A model generated the notes under the pieces. It saw nothing but the letters and a program-made list of their open reading frames with translations. It had not been told where the DNA came from and did no database searches. A DNA stretch of 64,000 nucleotides from Pocillopora verrucosa (taxonomy: Eukaryota > Cnidaria > Anthozoa > Scleractinia > Pocilloporidae): positions 19,031,868 to 19,095,867 of the forward strand of contig NC_089320.1 of the NCBI RefSeq assembly GCF_036669915.1, in the 5' to 3' direction. Positions within the stretch are counted from its first letter, which is position 1, and every line of letters begins with the position of its first letter. A program made the translations under genes and the position numbers. Below, piece by piece: positions 11,781-24,700 of this stretch.

Positions 11781-14624
11781 ATGAAGTTTTTCCTCACTGT
11801 TTCACTTATTGTGGCCTTCATGGCTATGGTTTGTGCTGATGAACTAAACGACGAAAAAGGAGCATTCACGGTGAGCACTTTTTTTTCTTTTGTGAGACAG
11901 CTTTTGGTGTGAGCTACTTTCCAATGTATGAAGCAGGAAATTTGGTACCTCGAGGGCCCTATCAAATCGTGAACTCTGAAGAATTCGTGAGATTCTGGAC
12001 TTTCTTAACTCTCATCCTTGTTTATTTATACAATTGCAAATCGAAATATTATTAGCTCTACCTTATGAAATTCTTTTCTCCCCGCAACCACAATGGAAGC
12101 GTCAGAAAGAAAAACTAATGTTTTGGTGCGAAACATCTAACAATGCATTTTAAGATGCTCTGAGATACACATCTTTTTTGCATTATTGTTATAGCAATGC
12201 CACAAAGATCTCTACAGCTGCTACAAACAGGAAACCAACACTGCAAAGGAATGCTTGGTGAAATACAAAGATTGTATGGCCGCGCTTATACCTACTATGC
12301 CTTACTTTATGGTAAGCTCTACGTTAATACGTCATTTTTGTTTAGTTTCCTTTTTTTCGACATTTATGATTTTCTTTCATTTATTTGTGTTGATTTCAGA
12401 CAGTGTAATCGAGCGCTACTTTCAGTTGAAACCCCTCCTCCCCCCCACTCCCCCGCTTTTTTGTTGTTTTCTTTCTTTCTAGCCTTAAGCAAAAATCTCG
12501 GAAATTCAATGCATTCGCCTCTTACTCTAATCTAATTTAGCTTGAGGATGAACGATATTTCTCATTTGCAGGCTGGATATCATTCGTCAGCCGGGTTGAA
12601 CTAAAATGAATGAACTTTCCAAGAAAGTTCACCCATCTTTCACTTAAATAATAGATACACGTTTCAGAGTTTGCGCTCGTTTTGTTTAAGTTGTAGTGAT
12701 ACATATTGGTTTGCTATTAGCCTGAATGTAACATTCGTAGACTTCAGATTTTTTTATTGAAATTTCATCCTTTATGTCACACACAAAAAGTGTTTTAGCA
12801 CACCATGCAAACCTGTCAATTTTCAGCCTTAATTTGCTTGGAAGATAAAATTTTTGTCGGGTATGAGTGCAGTATTCTGAAACGTCGAAGCCATAACATG
12901 GTCGTGGTTTTATCTTTTTTTTGTTTGCAGACCTTATGTAAAAAAGACCTGACCTTTTGCACAAGCCATGCACAAGGCATAAAAGCGAAGGCTGACTGTT
13001 ATATTGAATACGGCAAATGTTTAAAGAATGGAGGTCCTACCCCTGTCACCTATTCCCCTTCCCACCATGCAATGGACGACAGCAGTAGCGGTCAGTTTAC
13101 GGTACGTTCGCACACGTGAGCCTTTTGCGAATGAGATGAAAAATTCAAATATTTCGCTTCATCACTTCTTTACAAAGTTGTTAACTATGTAGAGGAAGGT
13201 GTTTTTTCTGCCTTGTCAAGAGCATGAGAGATCGGAAAGAAGTTTGCATCCGATGTTTGTTACTTGAAAACTGCTTTCGCTACCCACATGTACATTGTAT
13301 AAATAAACATCGTTTCCTAAAATCACTTTTGCCTCAGGATTGTCATAAAGAACTGTATAACTGCTACAAAGCTGAAAACAGCAGCGCAAAGGAATGTTTG
13401 ATTAAATACAAAGACTGCATGGCAGCTCTAGTCCCTACAATGCCGTATTATGTGGTAAGAATAACTATCATTATCTGATTGTTCTGAGTAGAGTACAAAT
13501 AACGCGCGAATCGAAAACAAATACCTGCGTTATTGGACAGTTGGTTATTTTGTACCGTAAAAAAAACTGTTTAATCAAACGACTGCGTGCGCTACACTCC
13601 TCTGCCTGCTCTTTGTCGTTTTTCCATCTTCATTAGATAAGCGTATGAGAAATGTGTATGAACAAAGCTATTAAAAAATAAATAACATGTTAGACAATTA
13701 AATTGTCTTTGTCCAAGGAAAACTGATATCCAAAAATAGATACCTTGATAACTAGAGAAAACTGTCCTCAATTATTAATAGATTAATCTAATTACATATT
13801 ATACTAATCCCTTTTTCTCAGACTCTGTGTAACAAAGACCTAAGTTGGTGTGTTAGCCACGCTCAAGGAATTAAAGCACAGGCTGTCTGTTTCTATGACT
13901 ACGGCAAATGTTTGAAGGATGGGGGACCTACTCCTGTGACTTATGCCCCTGAGAAACGTATGCCTCCAACTCTGGCTCCAACTCATGGTCCATTGGCGGT
14001 AGGAATCACTAATCACACATCCACAGTGGTTTTAGATTCTTCTTTTTGTTCAAGATTGATGTTTAAAAGTTAGAACCTGTAAACATGGTTATATATGCTA
14101 TTAGTAGTATTGAGCGTATCAAGGTGGTACAGAATTGGGAAATAAAGTCCCTCGCCCCATTCAAAGCAGTTTTTGTTTTATTTAATAATCCGGTTCCCTT
14201 GCAGCAATGCCAAATCGACCTGTATAACTGTAATAACAACCCAGATAAGACTGTTATGGAATGTCTGGTTGACTACAAGGATTGCATGGCTCAGCTCATT
14301 CCACCCTATGTGGTAAATATCTTTTAAGTGATTATTTGTGTACGAGGCAGAAAGCAGGGTGTAATGCCTTTAAGCAAGTGAAAGAAGTCTCAACTTTCAT
14401 TAATGGTATAAGCAAGAGAAGTGAGCTCTTGAGAGTTGGAACCAAAGTTGTGCTCTAATTACCCATTGCTCAACGTTATCCTATTCTGAATTTTCTTTTA
14501 GGCAACATGCAAGAAAGAGGCCGATAAATGTTACGAAAATGCCACAGGGCTTAAGGACAAAGCAAAGTGTGCCATTGACTTCAGTGTGTGTTTGTCAAAT
14601 GGTGGGCCAACACAGGCTGCCTAA
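11781..14624 (+). CDS. Secreted protein with six alternating four-cysteine modules (gene 4 of cluster)
   Basis: Seven phase-0 exons: 11781-11870, 12195-12311, 12931-13101, 13338-13454, 13822-13998, 14205-14312 and 14502-14624, giving 300 residues. Exon 1 encodes a signal peptide (MKFFLTVSLIVAFMAMVCA). The modules alternate strictly A-B-A-B-A-B. Type A (exons 2, 4, 6) is C-x6-C-x10-C-x6-C and ends in Pro-Tyr-hydrophobic. Type B (exons 3, 5, 7) is C-x6-C-x12-C-x6-C followed by NGGPT or DGGPT. Exons 2-3 and 4-5 are much more alike than other pairs (SHAQGIKA in both B copies, KYKDCMAAL in both A copies), so an A-B exon pair was probably duplicated recently. The extended linkers after the B modules are rich in Pro, Ser and Thr. 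Function unknown; a secreted multi-hairpin protein is the inference. Confidence 0.87.
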
Positions 14625-14675
14625 GAATTTATTGTTGTATTCTCGGTATGTAACGTATTTGTCGAAACCTGAACA

Positions 14676-14681
14676 AATAAA
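14676..14681 (+). promoter_or_regulatory. Polyadenylation signal of gene 4
   Basis: AATAAA lies 51 bases after the stop codon of gene 4. Confidence 0.7.
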
Positions 14682-15799
14682 GACTCTTCAAAACCGACTT
14701 CAGTTGCAGTTTGATTTCGCTCACCTGCGCGAATCTTGCGCGCTTAGCCGCTTGTGCTGCAGCGCAGATTAGGGCTCACTAGCAGGCATCTTTCGGGATC
14801 TGGAAATATGTTTCCCACACTCTAAGTAGCCTTAATGAGATCGTGTGAAGGAAAATATGTAAATATCCCAAACTTTTCATTTGACTGCGCCATCATCGAC
14901 CCTTTATTCTCACTTGAATATACATGCTTTACATACTCATGGTTAAGGTTTTGCACGCTAAAATACAGAGTTCCAAAAAAACTGGAATATATGATACAAT
15001 AAAGAAACCTTTTATTCGCTCAAAATTGGATTGTTACAACCGTTTGATTAGCTCAATGCTTTTGACGCAATTGTCTGTGCAGCGGCCCTGCGATATTTTC
15101 AATAAGATTAATCAATTTTAGCATTTAAGGCGTATACATCTGTATATTCTTATTATCCCATATTTAATTGGAAACAAACAAATGCGTGGCGTATGTATAC
15201 ATCTTTTGAATCCATTTACTGAAACAACTCTTTCAGTATAATGAGACAGAGACACTTGTGATTATATTAGCTGACATTGCAACTTACTCCCTCACACATG
15301 ACTATGAAGCCCTGCTGCCTACATGCACTTGAATCTTAGTGTCGTTGAAAGGCAAAACAAATCAGGGTCACAGTTTCGTTTCCCAGAGTTCTGTTTATCC
15401 ATGTTATATTATGCGGTTCAGGAAAAGAAGGCCCTTTTCACCCGTTGACCCTTTTAAACTTATGAACAAATTTAAATGATTTTCCTCTACGAGGCTAAAC
15501 GCGCTAGAACAAAGCTTTTTCATTCCTAGTAACTCATCATGTCCATCCCGTGATGAAGGTCTGAGAGAACACGTTTCCCCTTTCCCGTAATTCGTTTTCC
15601 TAAATTTTTGTCGGAATTTTGCTACTGTATATTTTAAGCATTTTTCAATTGACTTACATCTGTTTCACACTGAGAAAAATTGCATTACCGTTGTTCAAGT
15701 TTACATTCTATCCGATGATGCTCCATATGATTTTCTTAATCTAACCTAATGTGATTAAATTGCTGCAGCTACCCATTAGCTTTAGCTTTCTTTATCATT
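14682..15799. other. Intergenic between convergent genes, nothing recognised
   Basis: The + strand cysteine-rich gene 4 and the - strand spectrin-repeat gene converge on this region. I see no further gene. Both 3' untranslated regions should end here. I found no clear AATAAA on the minus strand close to the stop at 15800. Confidence 0.5.
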
Positions 15800-18700
15800 C
15801 TATGAGAGAGATTTAAACTTTCTTTTGATGATTGTGACAATACAGCACTCATTTCCATTAACATCTGGGTATCCTTTGTCGTTGTAGCTTTCCAATGCTG
15901 CACACACATCCTGCCAGCGGTCATTGAATTGCTGCAGTTCTCCTTTGACGGCTTTCTGTGAAGGTCCGTCAAGAATTTCACATACGTCTTTTCCAAGCCG
16001 GTTGACACGATCTACTTTGACTTGCATAGCTGTTTTTTCCTCTAGTTTAATCTAGAACGAAGAAGAAAGGTAAATATCGGAAAAATAACAGTGAAAGAAA
16101 AAATGATAATATTAATAATTAAAGCTTAAAGTCATCTTTGAAAAGAGCAAAAAGGAAAAAACATGGATAGAGAGGTCCAAAAACTGCTGGAGATTATTTT
16201 TTCATTCCATTTCCGAAGTTTCAGATATTTTTTTGCCAAAGATAAATCGGTCTGGTTCAAGTAGCTACAACGTTGCACGTCTCTGATCTATCATTATTTG
16301 AAGCTGCGTTAATAGCATAGCGTCAATAATGTTTCAGTACATTCTCTTTGTTTGATGGGAAAAAAATTTTCGATGATCTCGAATGTGACTAATTAGTATT
16401 CGTGAAAAAAAAATGAAACCAGAGAAGTAAGTCCGCATAATCGAGTGAGGAGTGAGGAGTCGTTATCCTATTAAGTACCTCGCATGAAATGTGACACAAT
16501 TTGTGAATTACCTGAGCTCTTTTCTTAAGATTCTCTTGCTCGTCAGAAGGCAAATCTTCTTTGTATCCATTTATCAATGCTTGACCGTCATCCACCCACT
16601 GATTTACAGAATCCATTAGGTCATACATCTCCTTCATTTTGTTTTGAGTATTTATCAACTAGGCGGAGGAGAATATAAATAGATCAATAAGTAAACGGCG
16701 GGTGGGTGGGAGGGGACATAGTGACTCACCCCCATCAATCGGGGCATTTTTTCTCATGTGCCCGACTAGAGTTCATCTATTAACCTTTTTTTCACCGTGG
16801 CCAATTTAGATAGCTAGTTTAATCCGTCTGTTGTTGTGCTCTTCACAATATAGAAATTTTACCCTATGATCTCCTTAGCCCTTCTGTTGATTCCAGAAGG
16901 TGCAAATAACTTATAACTAACTCTGTTTTGCTCATGTATACGTGAACTGCAAAATTTCATCTGAACTCTGAATAAATCTGTGATTATACCAGTAGAGATA
17001 TCGGGGAACTCCGGCAAAGAGATTGCGATCACATCATCATGGTTAAACTAGGTACAACAAGGTTCCACACAATGTGGCTAACATATTAGAAGACTGACTA
17101 GCAATAAGTAAAATATATACGTTTTACGCACCTTTTCTTTCTCATCAATGACTCTCTTGGCAACATGATTCCAGCAGTCGTCAAAGTCTTGTAACTGTGC
17201 TTCAATTTCCTTGGTTGTTTCTTCGTCGCGACCAGAATCCTCAATGAGGTCTTTCCCCAGTTGACGGAGCCTTTGCAGTCTTTCCTCCTGTTCCTCAAGC
17301 TCCTTTTGAGTTGCCTGTTGGTACATTCGTAAAATTGATAAAACTGGATCATTATTCATGGGGTAGCATTTTACACCTCTAGGGACTGACTCCCAAAATT
17401 ATTTCAAAGTAAACAGGTGACTGATACAATCGCGTTCAGTATTTTGCTGCTTGGGGAAGAGGAAAAACAAGTTAGGAAAAATTGGTGGCAAAGGAGTATC
17501 CTCCGAAGGAAAATCATATCTCTCAAAAACCAACTGGGCGTTCATAAATCGCACTACCATTGAACACTTTTAACTAGGTGTCATCCTTACCTCGAGAAGT
17601 TCAAGGCTTTCCTTAACTTGTTGTTCGTCGGCAACATCAGTGTTCGATACTTCTTTGAGAGTTTTTTCTTTCTGGCTGAGCCAGTTTAGAAGTATAAGTT
17701 CTTCATCTCGAAACTTCTGCCAATCGATCATTGCTTTGGTTAGCTTCTGGTTTCGATCCTCACTCCAGTTCCAGGCCGTCGCCCACCTTTCGTTCACATT
17801 TTTGATTTGTTCTCGAGTTTTGTCATCCAAATCTGGGTCTGTTAAATCACTCCTTAGTACTGAAGCCACTAAAGACATGTCACCAACTCCCTCTTGAAAT
17901 TTCTAAGGTCATGAAGAAACGACATGCTCAAAATATTTCTATCAACAAAATTACGTGTTTCCAGCAGCGAGCTTGTCTTTACTATCGATACCTTACTCTT
18001 TCCCACGTTACACACTCCTAGAAGAGTACAGGAGTGTTATTTGCTATCTCGCAAGGATATGAATACCACCGTGAAACACGATGACATTTGACAATTACCT
18101 GATGTTCCTCCAACTGCTCTTTAACAGTTTCGTAGGTAGGGCCAATGTCGTCTCCTGCGTCCATCTTTTGCTCGGCCTTTTTCAACCATATGGTCATTTT
18201 GTTTAATTGTTGTTTCAAAAGAACAGATCTCTGCTGTGAAAGCCTATGGCAAAGAACACCAACAAACAACTAAGTTAAAAATTTAGCTTGTTTGATTCAT
18301 TTTTCACGTATTCTATGTCAAGGTGGTGTTGCCTAATCGTTTTCGACAATAACTGTCAACTCAGCCCTTCGATCAATTCTAATGAACAGTAAAACATATA
18401 TAACCAGTGTCATTCGTATGTTCTAAAAATCATATCCCTAAACAACTCACTTGTCCTGATCTCTCTTAGATTGCTCTAGAAGGTTTTGCAACCTTTTATC
18501 GACATTATCCATCCGGTCTTGGAAGTGCTCCTTTTCACCTAAATCAAAGTATCCTTCCCCTATCATGGACCGTCCTTCATTCAAAACTTCATAAGTGTGA
18601 GACTTAAGTGGCTCGAGGTCTTGACGAAATTTCTGTGTATGAATGAGCAAAAAAAAAATAGTTCGTTAAAAATTACAGTTCACTTCTGTGAGGTTCTCAA

Positions 18701-21700
18701 TGGGGTGATCGCATTACGGCAACGGTTAAAATCTTGGCCATATTACAGCTAACGGTTGACCTAAATGACACATTTAAGGAGGGAAACATTTTCACGGATA
18801 ACTTTTTTGACGACTAATGGTTATAATACGATAATTTTGTATGTTTAATGGCTAAATTCTTTGGTCTTTCTACAGCTTAAAGTTAACCCCTTTAAGACCC
18901 TCATCTGTACAAGGATTTATCTTTAGTTATTGTTGAGGAAAAGCACCTTCAACATTTCCAGTTTTGGCAAAAAGGCGTCCATTACGTTACTGCTCAAACT
19001 CAGATAGCCCTACAACAATAACTGATGCGATGAAACTCTAGGATTAGTTACTAAAAATAGATAGCTCATCTCTCCATCTTAAGAACCTTTACGAGAGAGA
19101 TGCCACGATGAATGGTCAGCAAATCATGCCTTACAGGAAAACAACTTTTCAACCTTTTGTTCCTCCAGCTGTTTAGTTACTTCCTCCAAATTAACTGAGT
19201 CATTTTCATCGTAAACTGGTTTGGTATGCTCCGCGTCAGACAATCCACTTTCCACCTCCTTCAATTTCTTGCCAAGATCTGCAACTGCTTTATCGTGTTC
19301 TGATTGGCTAAGAAAACGAAACTATTAGTTATTAGTTATAGTAGAAAACATTTTGTGCGATTAAATTTTGAAGTGAATGTCTTAAATATTGGAATGTTCC
19401 CGTGGAAGGAAGATTGAAAGCAATTATTCGGCAAAGATCTCCTCGCTAGTAGCCAAAGTTTATCAAAGTCGCTTCTTTCTTTATACACCTACTGTATCCT
19501 CTGCTAGTGGAGAGCATGGAAATGGAGGCTGGTGTTTTTGTTTTTCCTACTCCTTCGGCACCTTTCGTCAGTTAGATTTATCAACCAATATGTTACAACT
19601 GCGCTTTTTATGTCCTGCTTCAGTCTGCAAGTTTCCAAATATTGTTTTCTCTTCCCTCAATTTCATCATAGGGTGTATTTATAACCATACCTGAAGGCTG
19701 GTTTAGAGTCCAAATTATCAAAGCTGTCGTTCAAGGCTCCCTCCACAGCTTCCACGTTATCGACTATGCAAGGATTCTCCATCATTACCGAAACTTTCTG
19801 CAAATTAAAGATAATATATCAAACAGCCAATTTAAGCCTGAGATTTTAAGTGTTACTTTGTTTTACCACCTTCCCGAGAAAGAAATTCGATCTTCTAATA
19901 ATTCTCTTTCCTCTTACCCTTTCTTTGGCCTTGTTTCCCTCAAGATAGTTATACATCTCAGTTAAGTACATGATAATTAGCTTCTTGTCCGGCTTTTCAA
20001 CGTCAATATCTGTAAAGTTTTAAAACTATTACAGGCTAACATGCTGACAGGTAAGAGATTACAGTTTGTGATTACATTTCTTATAATTTACGACATCGAT
20101 TCAATCAACTAACTCACTAAATGTATTCCTACTTTGAGTCAACCTATCGTCTCCGAGATAACCGTAAGGAATGATATCATTCACATAAGGTTTTTAGCCT
20201 TTTGATAAAACAATATCGTTCAATCAGTTAATAAGTAAACCAAACAATATATTTTTGAATGTCCTTACTTTAAATCTAAAACTTCAAAACAAGTTTTTTT
20301 GGCCAAGAAGGCTACTTCTCAATGATAAGATGTTACAGTTTACGTTACAATAAAGTTCATTGCATCGCGAGTGTGACATGAAGTATAGAATTTCAACCGT
20401 TTTTTGTTTGTTTGTTTGTTCTTTTTATAAGATTCGAACCCTCTAGGGTTGGACCAGGCCTTACGTTCAAATTTTGCAGCGAAATGATCCATATCACCAC
20501 GCCGATTTCATATCGCAAGCTTCGCACATAAAGACGACACTAGTAGGAAAGGCCCACGCGGAACTTTCAGAAAACATCACAAACCTGTCGAGTCTAAGTA
20601 GCGTGGAACTCCGAAGTGCTTCTCTGCCATCTTAAAGGAGTTGTCCAGTCTGGTTCGAGTTGATGACTGCGCGATGGCATTAAAGTCAAACAATCCAGGT
20701 CTGAGAGAACAGTAAATTTCGTTATTTCCAGATACAAAGTAATTGTTTTTTTATGTGTGTGTTGATTAAGTCGCATCACAATTTTTTCGTACCCGTATGA
20801 ATGAACAAGAGCGTTGAATGCCAGGCCATCCCTCCAGCTTGAAGAAAAATCAGAGATAGTGGCGTATTCCTCATACCTAAATTCGAAAAGATTGTTTAGT
20901 TAAAAAGAAAAGGTTTAAAAACATCGAGGATTACTGAGAATATACAAGGAACTTGTTCAATTGCATCCTACTCACCCTTTCAAGCGTTCTTTGCACCAAT
21001 CAAGAAGTTTCTTTTCGACATTGAATGATTTCGCTGTCTCCTCCGTTACCGTTTCCTGCATAACCTCTTGGACCTACCAGGTCAAAAATAAAATTTATTA
21101 CTTTCTTTCTGTTTTTAGGAAGGCACGCGTGTTACCGACCTTCAACAACTAATCAATTATTATCCATCTAACATGCACTTTACCTTTCTTAGATAAGATT
21201 GTGCAGGCTTTCCTCAGGCTTAGTTAGAAACGAGCAATCCTCTTGGGAACAATTAATTAATTGCCCTCATCATTATCGATTAAACCAGAGGTGACCTCCA
21301 CATTTCCACAACTACTATGCTACCGGTGATTCAAAATAAGCCATATTTGTCATTCCCACAGTCTTCTTCATTATGCAAATATTCGTAATATCTTGATGAA
21401 GAAATAACGCATAAAGCGTACTTAGCTCTTACAACGGACTAAAAAAAAAGTCAATGTAACCTGCTCTCACATTCTATCTACTCAGTGATTCAGTGGTAAT
21501 ATTAAGTTGCATATGAGGTTCTTACTTGGAATCTAAGAATTACACTCCACATAAGACCAAGAATTACACGAGGTTTTCCATCCACAATGTCGAAGGCATT
21601 GATCCCAACCAGTTTAACCTTAAGAATCATAACATCATAGTGAAGTTAGTAGTTCACGTATATGTAATGGCCAACTGACTGTCACATTAAAAAAAAAGGA

Positions 21701-24700
21701 AGAAAACGCAGCTTGGCAGAAATGCTCCAACTACCCTTTCCAGCGAACCTATCACAGCTGTTGCAGCACATCATGAGCTAAATACGTTAATGACTCACAG
21801 ATAAGAACTAGACTGAAAAGGAGCAAGAGCATAAAAAAGGAAATGCACGGTCTCGTTACCTTCTGCTTCTCCAGCAATTTCATAGCTTGTTCAACATTGT
21901 TCAACTTATGGACACGCAAGTTTCCTTTCTCTTTTTTCTGAAACAGCAACATTGAAACAAAAGCGTATACTGAGGTCAGGTCGTAGCCACTAAGACTCAG
22001 TTTTGGTTTGTCAAAAAATTATTTCCGACGGATCAAAACTGACCAATCACGATCGAAGTACACCACTTGAGTCTCACAGCTAATAACATCCTGGCCAAAC
22101 TGAACAATCAATGTACACGAACCGGACTTACAACAATCGACTGACAAAAACTTCTCACTGGACGCTGACGATGACATTCCCTTAGGTTGTCGAATTTCGA
22201 AACGTCCGTCCCCACTACCGACAAAAGTCCCTCTCAGGACTACCCTCACCCGGAAGATTAGACTACACGATCAAGAAGTGTAAAATATATTTCAGTCCTT
22301 CTTTTGACCTTTGTCAGCTAGACTGTTACAAAAATCTATAGAAAACTGTATCAAGCGTGGAACAACAAGAGTGATGACAGAATTTTTCAAAATTCATAAA
22401 ATTTCCTGAAAATGAACTGCCAATAACAAATCTTAGTTATACTATTTGACGAATTGAGTGGTGATTTTAAACGGGTTAGATCCTAAAAACAGACAACTTT
22501 CGCTTGCGTTTACCAATTTTGTGTTACAAAGAACCTCCATCATGTTCAGCAACATCTTCCCGTCCATAAAATCTATCACAACATCTTTAATTTCCATGGG
22601 AGGATCGTGCTGTGGGAAGATAAGGGTGAGAGCGTGGTAAGTAAATACAATGAAATATAGTGAAAAATAATGAGCAGAGTGTGGCCCACTACACTTCGAA
22701 TCTGGCTGAGAAAATCCGTCTTCGCGTCAACTCAGATTCACAGCTACATGCAGTGCCGTCTTTGACATTGCATTTTCCTACACTTGAGTTAATTTAAACA
22801 ATTTGAACGCAAGTTTGCCACAGCATCCTTGCGACATTTTACTCAATGTGCTCAAATAAAATGATACAATAACTAGAGGCTAGCTCAGTGAAAATTGAAT
22901 TTATTTCAACAAGCAAATATATTTCTGAAAGTAAGATAGAGTTTGCCTTACCTGAGCGAGTCTTGCGTTTACCCATTTTGTAAAAGTTTTCCTATGAAGT
23001 GTTTCCCTCTCACCTTCAGTAAAAGCAGTTATTTAAGATATCAATATTAGGATTTTGGGATTCTAAGATAGTCCCAACGATATTGGGTCGCATTAAAAAA
23101 GTGCTAGTGAATGTGTGCGTGTGTGTGTGTGTGTGTTTTTAAGAAATGTTTCGTTTATTTGTTTTTTGCTTGGTTTTTGACTTTGCTTTTTGTTTTCTCT
23201 TTTGTGTTTGCTTTCGTCTGTTTGTTTGTTTGTTTTATCATTCAAGAAAGCTGCGTTGCTTCATTTAATTTTTAAATTTGCTCATGACCTAATTTGAAAT
23301 ATGCTTTTTTCCAAAGAATTTTGTTTAAATTAACTTTTATGTTCGCAGTCTCTTTGTCTGTTAGAAGACGTATTTGAGTCTGTGTTTCATTAAGAAAAAG
23401 AAGGATGTCCTACGCATTATATAGTAGGCGTGCTCTTTACGAAAATCTCGAATTTACCATTCTATTCTCCACGCGAATGTCAAGTGAGATTTTTTGTAAG
23501 ACCTCGATATCCCAGCCTCCGTGTTTCCATCGCTATCCAAACTTTACATAAAGAAGGCCTCGTCATAATAGGAAAGTAGAAAGGAAAAAGCTCAACCTTA
23601 TAGTGTTCTTCTTTTTTTTGGCAAACAAACATAAAAAAAGACTTTTGCTTAATAAGATAATTGTGATTACGTCCAATATCGATTGGAGACTAGAAGACAT
23701 TGCATTGATAACAAATTGTCTTTATGGGAAGTCGCAAAGTGTTAGAAAAATCTAGAAGTTAATTTTTCCATTAACAGAACATATCGCCCCTTCATACTGT
23801 TATTATGATATTATTAAGATTTAAAGAGTTGTTGTTGAACTTCCTTGATTTTCAGTATCACTTTCTAAATATAACCGATGTTATCTCTTAATTTTCACTC
23901 CAGATTAACATTATTTTATTTTCAAGTAGATCAGCTTACGCCATGATAGAATAATGGAAAGAAACCAGAGTTAAGTAGTCTCAAGTGCCCCTTTCATTAT
24001 TGTGATTATTCCATTCAGGGCAAACACGGAAAATTTACAGTTCTGGAATGATGTTACGTCAAATATGTTATGATAAGTTTCCGTCAGTATTCTAGCGTTT
24101 TTGATAAAAAAATTTTCGTCGGCGACAATTTTAGATCTACACACACTGAAATATTTTTCAACTAAAAGCAAATTTAGATTTACGTTAACAGTTTTGACAA
24201 ATCTTCATGATCGTTTTCCTCCTTATTAACAGACTGTATCGAATCCTTTTTTTTCTATTTGCCTTGTAAAATGATTTTCGATTGATTTGCTTTTCCTTTA
24301 AACCCTTCATTGAGTAAAAATGCAAATATCAAGAGTAATTAGATGAACAGTCGTCTCACTTCATTACACAGGTTAGTATATTTTTAATATTCGTATGTAT
24401 TGATGAAGTGAATCCATATTTGTCCAAATTAAAATCTACATATACAGCCATCAAGAATACCGTTCCAAGAAAAGGTGAAGCTTTGATTTACTCGCTTCTT
24501 CTTTAGCTGGTAACGTTTTATGAGTAAAATTTAACCACCTGATAAGATTTGTTTATCGAAATAGCCATACGTAGCATTCCATGCATATCTTGATGCGTAG
24601 ACAGTTAAACACAGCGAAAATTTGTGCTAATTACTGCTCTATGAATACCTGAGTCAACTGTCTACCAAGTAAACATTTCGGTTGAAATCTGAAAACATGC

